Shown here: piece by piece, positions 53,935 to 63,683 of the stretch
Position numbering within the stretch: the first letter of the stretch is position 1
How the letters are laid out: each line of letters starts with the position of its first letter
Assembly: GCF_944324505.1 (NCBI RefSeq)
Contig: NZ_CALUWO010000002.1
Coordinates: 62,001-126,000 of the forward strand
Source: an uncultured Desulfovibrio sp.
GTDB taxonomy: Bacteria > Desulfobacterota > Desulfovibrionia > Desulfovibrionales > Desulfovibrionaceae
DNA length: 64,000 nt
Reading direction: 5' to 3'
The notes under the pieces: model-generated
What the model saw: the letters and a program-made list of their open reading frames with translations, nothing else
What the model was told of the DNA's origin: nothing
Database searches by the model: none
Made by a program: the position numbers and the translations under genes

Positions 53935-54849
53935 CTAGTCATCGGTAGGCACAAGATAGCCGCCCTCGGCCTGAAGCTCGGGGTGGGCTTCGCGGTGGGC
54001 TTCCTCCATGGCACGCAGGATGCCCTGGCCAAGGTCCACGGTCAGCGGCGGCACCAGCTTGCGGCCCACCTTGGGCATGAAGGCATAGGGCGTGATCTGG
54101 TAATGGCCGCTGTTGGGGTCATTCTGATAGTTGATGGTCAGTTCCTTGCCCAGCATCTCGCCGATCATCTTGAAGAGATCTCCCACACGCATGGGCTGAT
54201 TGCCGGAAATGATGATGTTCTGATTGGCAAATTCCGGCCCCAGCACCATGACCGTGGCCGTGGAGGCATCATCCACATGCACGTATTCGCGCAGGGCCGT
54301 GGGGGCACCGTAATAGGTGATGCTGCCTGTGGTCAGGGCCTCGTGCACAAAGCGGTGAATGGCATTGCGCGCATCCGAGCGCGGCCCGTACAGGGAACCG
54401 TAGCGCAGGATGGTATAGGGCAGGCCGTGCATGGCCTGATAGTTTTCGATGTATATTTCACAGGCCTGCTTGCTGCACCGGTAGAAGCCGCCGGACTTGC
54501 CGTAGACATAGAGCGAGCTGGCAAAGACATAGCGGGAGACCCCGGCCTTGCGGCAGGCTTCCAGGGCCATGACATTCCCCAGCACATTGAGGCGGGCCGT
54601 GTCCACCGGACGCCGGTTGGCCTCGCCGATATCGGCAATGCCCGCATAGTTGAAGACCACATCGGCATGGGCCACGGCCTTTTCCACCGTGGCTTCATCA
54701 AGGATGCTGCCCGTCATCATGGTCTGATCCGGGCGCAGCCACGGCGAGGGGTGCGGGTCCACAATGGTGACGGCATGCCCGGCTTCGGACAGCTTGTCAC
54801 AGATATGCGACCCCAGAAAGCCGGAGCCGCCAAACACAGTGATATTCAT
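53935..54849 (-). CDS. NAD-dependent sugar epimerase/dehydratase (SDR)
   Basis: A 304-residue extended short-chain dehydrogenase. The Rossmann motif FGGSGFLGSH is at residues 6-15, the catalytic Tyr123-X-X-X-Lys127 in FYRCSKQAC, with Ser111/112 upstream. The LRYGSLYGPRSD and REYVHVDDAS segments fit nucleotide-sugar epimerases/dehydratases. The substrate is unknown. It lies between the aldolase and cytidylyltransferase genes with short gaps (15 and 104 bases). Confidence 0.9.
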   Translation of the reverse strand: MNITVFGGSGFLGSHICDKLSEAGHAVTIVDPHPSPWLRPDQTMMTGSILDEATVEKAVAHADVVFNYAGIADIGEANRRPVDTARLNVLGNVMALEACRKAGVSRYVFASSLYVYGKSGGFYRCSKQACEIYIENYQAMHGLPYTILRYGSLYGPRSDARNAIHRFVHEALTTGSITYYGAPTALREYVHVDDASTATVMVLGPEFANQNIIISGNQPMRVGDLFKMIGEMLGKELTINYQNDPNSGHYQITPYAFMPKVGRKLVPPLTVDLGQGILRAMEEAHREAHPELQAEGGYLVPTDD

Positions 54850-54864
54850 GCCAATCTCGCTTGC

Positions 54865-55656
54865 TTAGGCCAGTTGGGGACGGCGCGCCCCGTTCCAGAG
54901 AAAGACGGAATCCATGCCATAGGCGATGAAGCGGCTGCCCGCCGCCACCTGACGTTCCAGCTCGGCCTCGTCGGGCTGCACGATGTGCAGGCCCATGAGC
55001 GGCTTGTGCCTGCGGCATATCTCGTGAATGCGCCGCATGGCCGCCTGAAAGTCGGGATGCTCGAACTGTGCCGTGAGTCCCATGGAGCCGGAAAGGTCAT
55101 ACGGCCCCACCATGATGGCATCCAGGCGCGGATGCTCCAGAATGGCATCCAGATTCTCCACGGCGCGGATGTGCTCTATCTGCGCCACAAGAAAGAGCTT
55201 GCTGGCCCTGTCGCGCATATAGGATTCCATATTGGTGCCAAAGGCATTGGCCCGGCAGTAGCCCACGCCGCGGTTTTCGCGCAGCGGCTCCTGCGGCAGG
55301 CGGCCGTCGTCATAGCCGGGATAGGTGGCCCAGCTGATGGCCTGGTTGAGCTGTTCGCGGCTTTCGATCATGGGAAAGATCAGGCCCTGTGCGCCGGCTT
55401 CCAGCGCGGCCTTGATCTCGGTCTTGCCGGCCTGCGGCAGACGGGCAAAGGGCGCCGCCCCGCCGCATTCGATGGCCCGGAAGATGTCCGTCAGGCCGGA
55501 ACGGCCGAAGGTGCCGTGCTCCATGTCGGCCGCCACCCAGTCATATCCGGCACGGGCCAGCAGCTCCGCCACTTCGGAGGAAGGAAATTGCAGCCAGGAG
55601 CCGATGGTCGGTTTGTCCTGCGCCAGAAGGGCGCGAATATCATCAATGGTTGTCAT
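54865..55656 (-). CDS. HpcH/HpaI-family class II aldolase
   Basis: A 263-residue metal-dependent pyruvate aldolase. Catalytic and metal positions are intact: His47 in ADMEHGTFG, Arg72 in FARLPQAG, Glu161 in AQIEHIRA, Asp187 in VGPYDLSG. Enzymes of this family join pyruvate to aldehydes (or cleave the product) to give 2-keto-3-deoxy acids. The start at 55656 has no good ribosome site; the frame is open for 54 more codons back to an ATG at 55818, across a terminator hairpin. It begins the four-gene operon. Confidence 0.9.
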   Translation of the reverse strand: MTTIDDIRALLAQDKPTIGSWLQFPSSEVAELLARAGYDWVAADMEHGTFGRSGLTDIFRAIECGGAAPFARLPQAGKTEIKAALEAGAQGLIFPMIESREQLNQAISWATYPGYDDGRLPQEPLRENRGVGYCRANAFGTNMESYMRDRASKLFLVAQIEHIRAVENLDAILEHPRLDAIMVGPYDLSGSMGLTAQFEHPDFQAAMRRIHEICRRHKPLMGLHIVQPDEAELERQVAAGSRFIAYGMDSVFLWNGARRPQLA

Positions 55657-55758
55657 GCTTCTGACGGCTTGCCGCCGCAGGGTTGACGTTTTGGAACAGA
55701 ACATAACATACGCCCACACGGCCCGAAGCGCAACACGCCCCGGCCTGCCGCCCACGGC

Positions 55759-55783
55759 AAAAAAAAGCCCCGCCCGACGGGGC
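55759..55783 (-). terminator. attenuator-like terminator upstream of the aldolase operon
   Basis: GCCCCG (55767-55772) pairs with CGGGGC (55778-55783); eight A residues on the left are a full T-tract for leftward transcription. No minus-strand gene lies upstream within 400 bases, so it ends a leader RNA or small RNA. Confidence 0.65.
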
Positions 55784-55954
55784 AGGGCCGACCGCACGCT
55801 GAGGAGACACACGATCATGATGTTCACAGGAGAGACAGGAAGTTGGCGGGCAGGTTGCGGCACTGTCCCGCACGCCGCATATCCTCACCACACGGCGTCG
55901 TGCGCGGGGCTGAAGCGTGCCACAACAGGAAAGAAGATGCTTTCCCTGCCCGCA

Positions 55955-55983
55955 ACGCTAGCGGCAAGCCCGGAAAAGGTCAA
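55955..55983 (-). promoter_or_regulatory. candidate promoter of the leader RNA / aldolase operon
   Basis: On the minus strand TTGACC (55983-55978), 17-base spacer, TAGCGT (55960-55955). Transcription would start near 55948 and run about 190 bases to the hairpin at 55783-55759. Confidence 0.4.
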
Positions 55984-56191
55984 GAGATTGCTTCTTTTTT
56001 CACATAAAAAAATTTTCTTCATCTACCTGTCCTGGCACTGTCTTTTCCACCCTGCGGCCGTAGTCTGCCCGTTTTTCGGGCCTTACCGCCCGCTTTGTGA
56101 AAAAAGCATCGACCCAGGCCGCAAAACACTTGCCAGCAAAATGACGCCCGCCTAGGCTGACGGCAGGGACACTTCCCCGGAGGATAGGCAT

Positions 56192-56578
56192 ATGAAGAAA
56201 AAGGTAGGCATCATCCGCTGCCAGCAGACGGAAGACCTCTGCCCCGGCAGCAAGGACCTGCTCTTTGCGGCTCAGGGCAAGGGCGCCTTTGCCGCCCTGG
56301 GACCCTGCGAGGTCATGGGCCTTGTTTCCTGCGGCGGCTGCCCCGGCAAGCGGGCCGTGGCCCGGGCACAGATGCTCCGGGATCGCGGCGCTGATGTGGT
56401 GGTGCTGGCCTCCTGCATTTCCAAGGGTACGCCCATGGGCTTTCCCTGCCCCAGCCGGGGCCTCATGCTGCGGGCCATCCGCCACAAGCTGGGAGATGAC
56501 GTTCCCGTGCTGGACTACACCCATCCCTCGCAGGAGGAGCTGAAGGCCGCCGAAGCTGCGGCGCAGCCCACGCCATAA
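56192..56578 (+). CDS. CGGC domain protein
   Basis: A 128-residue soluble protein with the CGGC signature: RCQQTEDLCPGSKD near residue 9, then VSCGGCPGKRAVARA and VLASCISKGTP. The conserved Cys residues are presumed metal or cluster ligands. Families of this type occur in anaerobes and are linked to redox or metal handling, but the function is unproven. CCGGAGG precedes the ATG. A 9-bp GC hairpin (56584-56605) follows without a T-tract. Confidence 0.85.
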   Translation: MKKKVGIIRCQQTEDLCPGSKDLLFAAQGKGAFAALGPCEVMGLVSCGGCPGKRAVARAQMLRDRGADVVVLASCISKGTPMGFPCPSRGLMLRAIRHKLGDDVPVLDYTHPSQEELKAAEAAAQPTP

Positions 56579-56653
56579 GGCGCAAGGCCCCGTCTGCGGG
56601 GCCTTCGCCTGTGTGCCTGCCCGGCGGCAGCTCCCGGCTGACCGCCTTTCCGT

Positions 56654-57436
56654 CTACAGGAAAAGCTCGTTCTGGCGGTGCACCTGTGCCACGGGCGCCA
56701 GCTTCTGGGCAATGGCCTTCTGGGCTGCCTCGGGCAGGCTGCGGGCCTGCACCGGACAGATGGACACGCAGCGCATGCAGAGAATGCAGCGCGCCGGGTC
56801 AATCTCTTCCGGCTTGCCGATGGTGATGGCCCCCGTGGGGCAGCGCATGACGCAGCGGCCACAGGCAATGCAGACCCCGGTGGTCACCGGCGTCACGGGC
56901 ATGGGGGTCCACTGGCGATAGGGACGGTTGCCGGGCAGGCCCGGAACCTCGGCATGCGGCTGCTGCATCTTTGCGGCAATCTTCCGGCCAAAGTCTTCCA
57001 GCTGCGCCTCGTCCGCCGCATCGGGGCGCCCCGCCGCCACGCTGCGGCACATGGAGTGCTCGGCCAGGGCCGTCACCCCGGCCAGCACGCGAAAGCCGCA
57101 GCCGGCCCCGGCCCAGTCGGCCAGTTCCAGCAGGGCATCCTCGTAGGCACGATTCCCGTAAACGGCCAGCACCGCGGCCGGCACGGGCTTTCCGCCCGTC
57201 TGCACGGTGTCCCGCAGGCGCTCGCCCATGAGCGCCGGCATACGCCCCCCGAAAACCGGTCCGGCCAGCAGGGCCACATCGCCATCGGCAAACACCGGCG
57301 GCATCATCTGCCGGCGGGTCAGATCCCAGAATTCCAGCTCGCAGCCCCGGGCCTCGGCCATGCCGCGGGCCAATGCCGTGGCGGCCTTGAGCACGCCGCC
57401 CGTGGGACTGAAATGCAGCACATGGCAGCTTCCCAT
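56654..57436 (-). CDS. flavodoxin-like/ferredoxin fusion protein (EFR1 type)
   Basis: A 260-residue cytoplasmic redox protein. Residues 1-160 form a flavodoxin-like domain (FSPTGGVLKAA is the FMN phosphate loop). Residues 190-245 hold two [4Fe-4S] motifs, CIACGRCVMRCP and CILCMRCVSICP. This joins FMN and two clusters in one chain, as in EFR1-type proteins. A strong GGAGGAG site precedes the start at 57436. It lies 70 bases after the molbindin gene, with a bidirectional terminator between them. Confidence 0.9.
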   Translation of the reverse strand: MGSCHVLHFSPTGGVLKAATALARGMAEARGCELEFWDLTRRQMMPPVFADGDVALLAGPVFGGRMPALMGERLRDTVQTGGKPVPAAVLAVYGNRAYEDALLELADWAGAGCGFRVLAGVTALAEHSMCRSVAAGRPDAADEAQLEDFGRKIAAKMQQPHAEVPGLPGNRPYRQWTPMPVTPVTTGVCIACGRCVMRCPTGAITIGKPEEIDPARCILCMRCVSICPVQARSLPEAAQKAIAQKLAPVAQVHRQNELFL

Positions 57437-57455
57437 TGCGCTCCTCCTTGTCCAT

Positions 57456-57488
57456 GAAAAAAGGCGGGAGAACATCCCCCGCCTTTTT
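57456..57488. terminator. bidirectional terminator before the molbindin gene end
   Basis: AAAAAGGCGGG (57458-57468) pairs with CCCGCCTTTTT (57478-57488). It ends the molbindin transcript leftward. Confidence 0.88.
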
Positions 57489-57506
57489 CGTCTATGCCAT
57501 TTTCCG

Positions 57507-57935
57507 CTATTTTTCCACAGCCAGAATGACGTGCGACGCCTTCACCGCCGCGGTCACCTTGCTGCCGGGCGCCAGTTTCAGGCGCTGGGCACTGTCCATG
57601 GTCACGATGGCGCACAGGGAAAGACCGCCGGGCAGGTCCATGTCCACTTCCGTATTGACCGCACCGGGCCGAACGGCCTTCACCGTTCCCGCGAACTGGT
57701 TGCGCGTGGAAAGCAGCCAGCCTTCGGCGTCTTCCAGCAGAATCACGAAACTGGCCTTCACCAGCGCCGTCACAGGCTTGCCCACGGCAAGGCCCAGGCG
57801 CTTGGTGCTGGCCTGGGTAATGGAGGCCACCACTTCCTGGCCGCCGGGTAGCGCCATGATGATTTCATCATTGACCGCCCCGCTGTGAATTGCCGTCACC
57901 GTTCCCTGAAACACATTGCGTGCGCTTGTCTGCAT
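57507..57935 (-). CDS. molybdenum-pterin binding protein (double TOBE, molbindin)
   Basis: A 142-residue protein made of two tandem TOBE/Mop domains: residues 4-68 (ARNVFQGTVTAIHSGAVNDE, VASITQASTKRLGL, VTALVKASFVIL) and 75-140 (NQFAGTVKAVRPGAVNTEVD, TMDSAQRLKLAPGSKVTAAVKASHVILA). Molbindins store or buffer molybdate or tungstate in the cytoplasm. AAAAGGAG precedes the start. It lies near a MoaE-like gene, marking a molybdenum-related neighbourhood. Confidence 0.92.
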   Translation of the reverse strand: MQTSARNVFQGTVTAIHSGAVNDEIIMALPGGQEVVASITQASTKRLGLAVGKPVTALVKASFVILLEDAEGWLLSTRNQFAGTVKAVRPGAVNTEVDMDLPGGLSLCAIVTMDSAQRLKLAPGSKVTAAVKASHVILAVEK

Positions 57936-58034
57936 GCCTGAACTCCTTTTACGCGGCAGGATGCCGCCCTGATCTGTCCCTTTCATAATAAGTTCCCGTG
58001 CCGTCCTGACAAGGGCAACGGCCTGTCCCCACGG

Positions 58035-58060
58035 AAAAAGGCCCGCAGGCGGGCCTTTTT
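58035..58060. terminator. terminator downstream of the 115-aa protein gene
   Basis: AAAAAGGCCCGC (58035-58046) pairs with GCGGGCCTTTTT (58049-58060), probably with a CAGG loop. It can end leftward transcripts of the 115-residue protein gene. Confidence 0.8.
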
Positions 58061-58153
58061 CTCTGGTGATGCAGGAGCGGGAGACACCGGCATGCCATCA
58101 TGCCGGAGAGGAACCGTCACCGTGGCGGGAATGCCGGCCCGGTGCCGGAAATG

Positions 58154-58501
58154 TTACTGATACAGTTCGTGACGCAGCCAGTTCTTGATGGCGGGCGTCG
58201 GTTCGCTGATGCCGCGACAGGTCCCGTTGGTCGCATGAAAATCATCCAGAAGACTTTCCGGCAGCGGCACGGCAATGAGGTCTTCCGCATTTTCGGAATT
58301 CCTCCGCACCAGGCGTACCACAGGCTTTTCCCCCCAGTTGTCCACCACAAAGTAGTAGGACACGTCCTCCTTGGAGCGCACAGGAGGATATTCGGCATGC
58401 CAGTCGTTATTTCCCCATTCCAGGTACATGGTCACGGCATGTTCGGGCGAAAGATTCCAGGATATATCGTACAGGGCAAAGTCCTTGAGGCTCGTATGCA
58501 T
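58154..58501 (-). CDS. conserved small protein (DVU0772-like), unknown function
   Basis: A 115-residue soluble acidic protein. The strongly patterned text (MYLEWGNNDWHAEYPPVRSK, YYFVVDNWGEKPVVRLVRRN) looks like a small beta-rich domain; from memory it resembles the Desulfovibrio protein group named after DVU0772. Function unknown. It lies behind a TTGACC/TATTGT promoter whose spacer contains a Fur-like palindrome, so metal-dependent control is likely. A GGAGC ribosome site lies before the ATG. Confidence 0.75.
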   Translation of the reverse strand: MHTSLKDFALYDISWNLSPEHAVTMYLEWGNNDWHAEYPPVRSKEDVSYYFVVDNWGEKPVVRLVRRNSENAEDLIAVPLPESLLDDFHATNGTCRGISEPTPAIKNWLRHELYQ

Positions 58502-58519
58502 GGTTCAGCTCCTTGTTGG

Positions 58520-58551
58520 CTTAACAATAATCATTACTATAAAAAGGTCAA
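58520..58551 (-). promoter_or_regulatory. promoter with Fur-like operator in its spacer
   Basis: On the minus strand TTGACC (58551-58546), 16-base spacer, TATTGT (58529-58524). The plus-strand sequence 58520-58538 matches the E. coli 19-bp Fur consensus at 13 of 19 positions by hand count (core ATAATCATTA at 58527-58536) and covers the spacer and -10. Confidence 0.55.
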
Positions 58552-58611
58552 GCCTTTTTTGTACGACGCATGGCCTGCCCTGCCGGCCGCCTGCCCCTGT
58601 TCCAACGGGCC

Positions 58612-58639
58612 TTGCCCTCCTGCGCGCAGCGGCTATACT
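58612..58639 (+). promoter_or_regulatory. promoter of the MoaE-like gene
   Basis: TTGCCC (58612-58617), 16-base spacer, TATACT (58634-58639), with the start codon 24 bases further. Confidence 0.5.
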
Positions 58640-58662
58640 GGGCAAAATTCCGGGAGGCATTC

Positions 58663-59031
58663 ATGGATATCACACGTACATTGCAGGAACTGAAAAAGCG
58701 CCCCGGCTTCACGGAGCACGTGGGCATGATGCTGGTCCATAACGGCGTGGTGCGCGGCTGGTCGCGCAAGGAGCATGCCCCGGTGGGTACCATACGGGTG
58801 CGTCACGATCCGCAGCGCATGGCGGCCATCTGCCAGGAAATGGAGCAGCGCCCCGGCATTTTTGCCGTTCTGGCCGAGGCGGCCGACGGAGAACGCCGGC
58901 CCGGGGATGATCTGCTGTTTCTGGTGGTGGCCGGTGACATCCGCGAACATGTGAAGCCCGTCTTCGCCGAACTGCTGGACCGCATCAAGAGCGAGGCCGT
59001 CATCAAGGAAGAGCTGCCCCCGCAGGGCTAG
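58663..59031 (+). CDS. MoaE-like molybdopterin synthase large subunit, divergent
   Basis: A 122-residue protein with the MoaE outline: [32 protein letters not shown], and [29 protein letters not shown]. MoaE builds molybdopterin from precursor Z with sulfur from MoaD. It is about 30 residues shorter than E. coli MoaE; the usual H-R-x-G stretch and the W-K-K/E active-site end are altered (here VIKEELP). It may be a MoaE relative with changed activity. GGGAGG precedes the ATG. It is single-gene, with its own promoter and terminator. Confidence 0.72.
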   Translation: MDITRTLQELKKRPGFTEHVGMMLVHNGVVRGWSRKEHAPVGTIRVRHDPQRMAAICQEMEQRPGIFAVLAEAADGERRPGDDLLFLVVAGDIREHVKPVFAELLDRIKSEAVIKEELPPQG

Positions 59032-59074
59032 CCGGCGGACGCGCATGGCCGGACGGACGGCCGCACTCCGCAGG

Positions 59075-59112
59075 AAGGCGCACCGGTCTTTTTGGTCCGG
59101 TGCGCCTTTGTC
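59075..59112 (+). terminator. terminator of the MoaE-like gene
   Basis: A 12-bp stem (59075-59086 with 59097-59108) around a 10-base T-rich loop, ending in CTTTG. Confidence 0.75.
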
Positions 59113-59115
59113 CCA

Positions 59116-59143
59116 TTGCCAAACGGCCGTTGCTGCCTATACT
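59116..59143 (+). promoter_or_regulatory. secA promoter
   Basis: TTGCCA (59116-59121), 16-base spacer, TATACT (59138-59143), leaving a leader of about 107 bases before secA. It resembles the promoter of the MoaE-like gene. Confidence 0.55.
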
Positions 59144-59257
59144 ATGACTGGCGCTGCCGCCAATGTGCCGGCGGCGCCTTCCTTTTCGCAATCCCTTTCC
59201 GCGGGCTGCGGCAGGCATTTCCCGCAGAGAGCAGCCGCCCCGCTGCCGAGGAGACGT

Positions 59258-61789
<2,532 letters not shown>

Positions 61790-61810
61790 GCCCGCAGACA
61801 GGCCTGGCGC

Positions 61811-61840
61811 AGGGGGGAAGGGGCTGACCGCTTCCCCCCT
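61811..61840 (+). terminator. secA terminator-like hairpin
   Basis: AGGGGGGAAG (61811-61820) pairs with CTTCCCCCCT (61831-61840) around a 10-base loop; only a short T-rich tail follows. Confidence 0.6.
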
Positions 61841-61873
61841 TCTGCTGCCGGCCGCAGACTGTCCCCCGCCCCT

Positions 61874-61901
61874 TTGCCAACGGGGCAAAACATGCTAAGG
61901 T
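61874..61901 (+). promoter_or_regulatory. candidate promoter of metN-metI-metQ
   Basis: TTGCCA (61874-61879), 16-base spacer, TAAGGT (61896-61901), 53 bases before metN. The -10 has the same sequence as that of the SRP RNA promoter. I see no SAM riboswitch in the leader. Confidence 0.4.
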
Positions 61902-61954
61902 CCGTCACCCTGTTGTGCAGCGCCCGCCGCGCGGCACATCACCGTGGAGGCATC

Positions 61955-62956
61955 ATGGCTGAACAGCCCATCATCAATATCGTCGGCCTGGAAAAAAAAT
62001 ATTCCGGCAAAAGCGAAGTGTTCGCCCTGCAGGGCATTGACCTTGCCATCAACAAAGGGGACATTTTCGGCATCATCGGCCAGAGCGGTGCGGGCAAGTC
62101 CACCCTTGTGCGCTGCATCAACCTGCTGGAACGCCCCACGGGCGGCAGCGTCTTTTTTGAGGGCAGGGACCTCTGCCGCCAGTCCGATGCCGAGCTGCGC
62201 GAGGCCCGGCGCTCCATGGGCATGATCTTCCAGCAGTTCAACCTGCTCATGCAGCGTACCGCTCTGCAGAACGTCTGCTTTCCCCTGGAACTCATCGGCA
62301 CGCCCCGCGCCCAGGCCGTACAGCGCGCCGAGGAACTGCTGGACCTGGTGGGCCTGGCCAACCGCATGCAGTCCTACCCCTCGCAGCTTTCCGGCGGCCA
62401 GAAGCAGCGCGTGGCCATTGCCCGCGCCCTGGCCACCAATCCGCGCGTCCTGCTCTGCGACGAGGCCACCTCGGCCCTGGACCCGGCCACCACCGATTCC
62501 ATCCTCGCGCTCATCCGCGACATCAATACGCGCTTCGGCATCACGGCGGTGATCATTACCCACGAGATGAGCGTCATCGAAAAGATATGCAGCCATGTGG
62601 CCATCATCAGCCGGGGCAAGATTGTGGAACAGGGCAATGTGGAAGAAGTCTTCTTCCATCCCCGCACCGAGGATGCCCGCCGCCTGGTGCTGCCCGAAGC
62701 CCTGCAAAACCTGCCGCAGCCTCACCTGTACCGCCTCATCTTCAACGGGCGCTCCTCCTTTGAGCCGGTCATTGCCAATATGGTGCTGGAATGCGGCTGC
62801 CCCGTGAACATCATGTACGCCGACACCCGCGACATCAACGGCGTGGCCTTCGGGCAGATGGTGCTACAGCTCCCTGAGCGCGCCGCCTCGCGCGAGCGCA
62901 TCATGGCCTTTGCCCGCGCGCACCACATCATGCTGGAGGAAATGAAGAATGATTGA
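61955..62956 (+). CDS. metN: methionine ABC transporter ATP-binding protein MetN
   Basis: A 333-residue ATPase: Walker A GQSGAGKST, Q-loop IFQQFNLL, signature LSGGQKQR, Walker B VLLCDEATSALDP, and a C-terminal NIL domain (residues 250-333) that senses methionine. It powers D/L-methionine uptake with MetI and MetQ. The start at 61955 follows GGAGG. It overlaps metI by 8 bases. Confidence 0.94.
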   Translation: MAEQPIINIVGLEKKYSGKSEVFALQGIDLAINKGDIFGIIGQSGAGKSTLVRCINLLERPTGGSVFFEGRDLCRQSDAELREARRSMGMIFQQFNLLMQRTALQNVCFPLELIGTPRAQAVQRAEELLDLVGLANRMQSYPSQLSGGQKQRVAIARALATNPRVLLCDEATSALDPATTDSILALIRDINTRFGITAVIITHEMSVIEKICSHVAIISRGKIVEQGNVEEVFFHPRTEDARRLVLPEALQNLPQPHLYRLIFNGRSSFEPVIANMVLECGCPVNIMYADTRDINGVAFGQMVLQLPERAASRERIMAFARAHHIMLEEMKND

Positions 62957-63611
62957 TCAGGCAACGGCACTGATGCTGCTGGAAGGGGTGTGGGACACGC
63001 TCTACATGACCGTGGTGGCCACCTTCTTTTCCTATGTCTTTGGCATGGTCATGGGGGTGGTGCTTGTCATCTGCCGCCGGGACGGCATCCGGCCCAATGC
63101 GCTGGTCTACGGGGTGCTGGACGTGGTGGTGAATCTGACGCGCTCCTTCCCCTTCCTCATTCTCATGATTGCGGTCATTCCCTTTACCCGCTTTCTTGTG
63201 GGCACCACCATCGGCAACAATGCCACCGTGGTGCCGCTGGTGCTGGCCGCTGCGCCCTTTGTGGCCCGTCTTGTGGAATCCTCCCTGATGGAAGTGGACC
63301 GCGGCGTGGTGGAAGCCGCCCAGAGCATGGGCGCCACCACCTGGCAGATCATCGTCAAGGTGCTGCTGCCCGAGGCTCTGCCCTCACTCATCAACGGCAG
63401 CGCGGTATCGGCCATCACCATTCTGGGCTACTCGGCCATGTCCGGCGCCGTGGGTGGCGGCGGTCTGGGCAAGCTGGCCATCATGTACGGCTACAACCGC
63501 TATCAGACCGACATCATGGTCATGACCGTGGTGCTGCTTATCATCATCGTGCAGGCCTTCCAGAGCTTCGGCAACTGGGCCACCCGCCGCAGCGACAAGC
63601 GCGGCTCCTAG
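62949..63611 (+). CDS. metI: methionine ABC transporter permease MetI
   Basis: A 220-residue permease with five membrane helices and the EAA loop (VVEAAQSMGATTWQIIVKVLLPEALP) that docks with MetN. The sequence FTRFLVGTTIGNNATVVPL and the GAVGGGGLGKLAIMYGY end are typical of MetI. It starts inside the metN end. Confidence 0.95.
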   Translation: MIDQATALMLLEGVWDTLYMTVVATFFSYVFGMVMGVVLVICRRDGIRPNALVYGVLDVVVNLTRSFPFLILMIAVIPFTRFLVGTTIGNNATVVPLVLAAAPFVARLVESSLMEVDRGVVEAAQSMGATTWQIIVKVLLPEALPSLINGSAVSAITILGYSAMSGAVGGGGLGKLAIMYGYNRYQTDIMVMTVVLLIIIVQAFQSFGNWATRRSDKRGS

Positions 63612-63683
63612 CTGCCGGAGGTTCTTCCGCCGTCTGCCGTCCGCGCCCTCCTGGCGTCAACCTCTTACCCAAGGATCGTTCCC

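Larger units (their letters stand above)
55657..56191. other. intergenic stretch with a leader-type promoter and attenuator-like hairpin
   Basis: 535 bases between the aldolase gene (minus) and the CGGC gene (plus). On the minus strand a promoter (55983-55955) and an intrinsic terminator (55783-55759) define a short non-coding transcript. The right half is AT-rich (55985-56020), probably carrying promoter elements. No protein gene is convincing. Confidence 0.5.

Noticed and set aside
55818..56155. A plus-strand frame starting MMFTGETG with AGGAG upstream
   Set aside because: Spacing to the site is poor, the sequence has no recognisable features, and it runs across AT-rich promoter-like DNA.
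61841..61954. SAM riboswitch ahead of metN
   Set aside because: I could not find the conserved SAM-I or SAM-II core or a terminator/antiterminator pair in this short leader.
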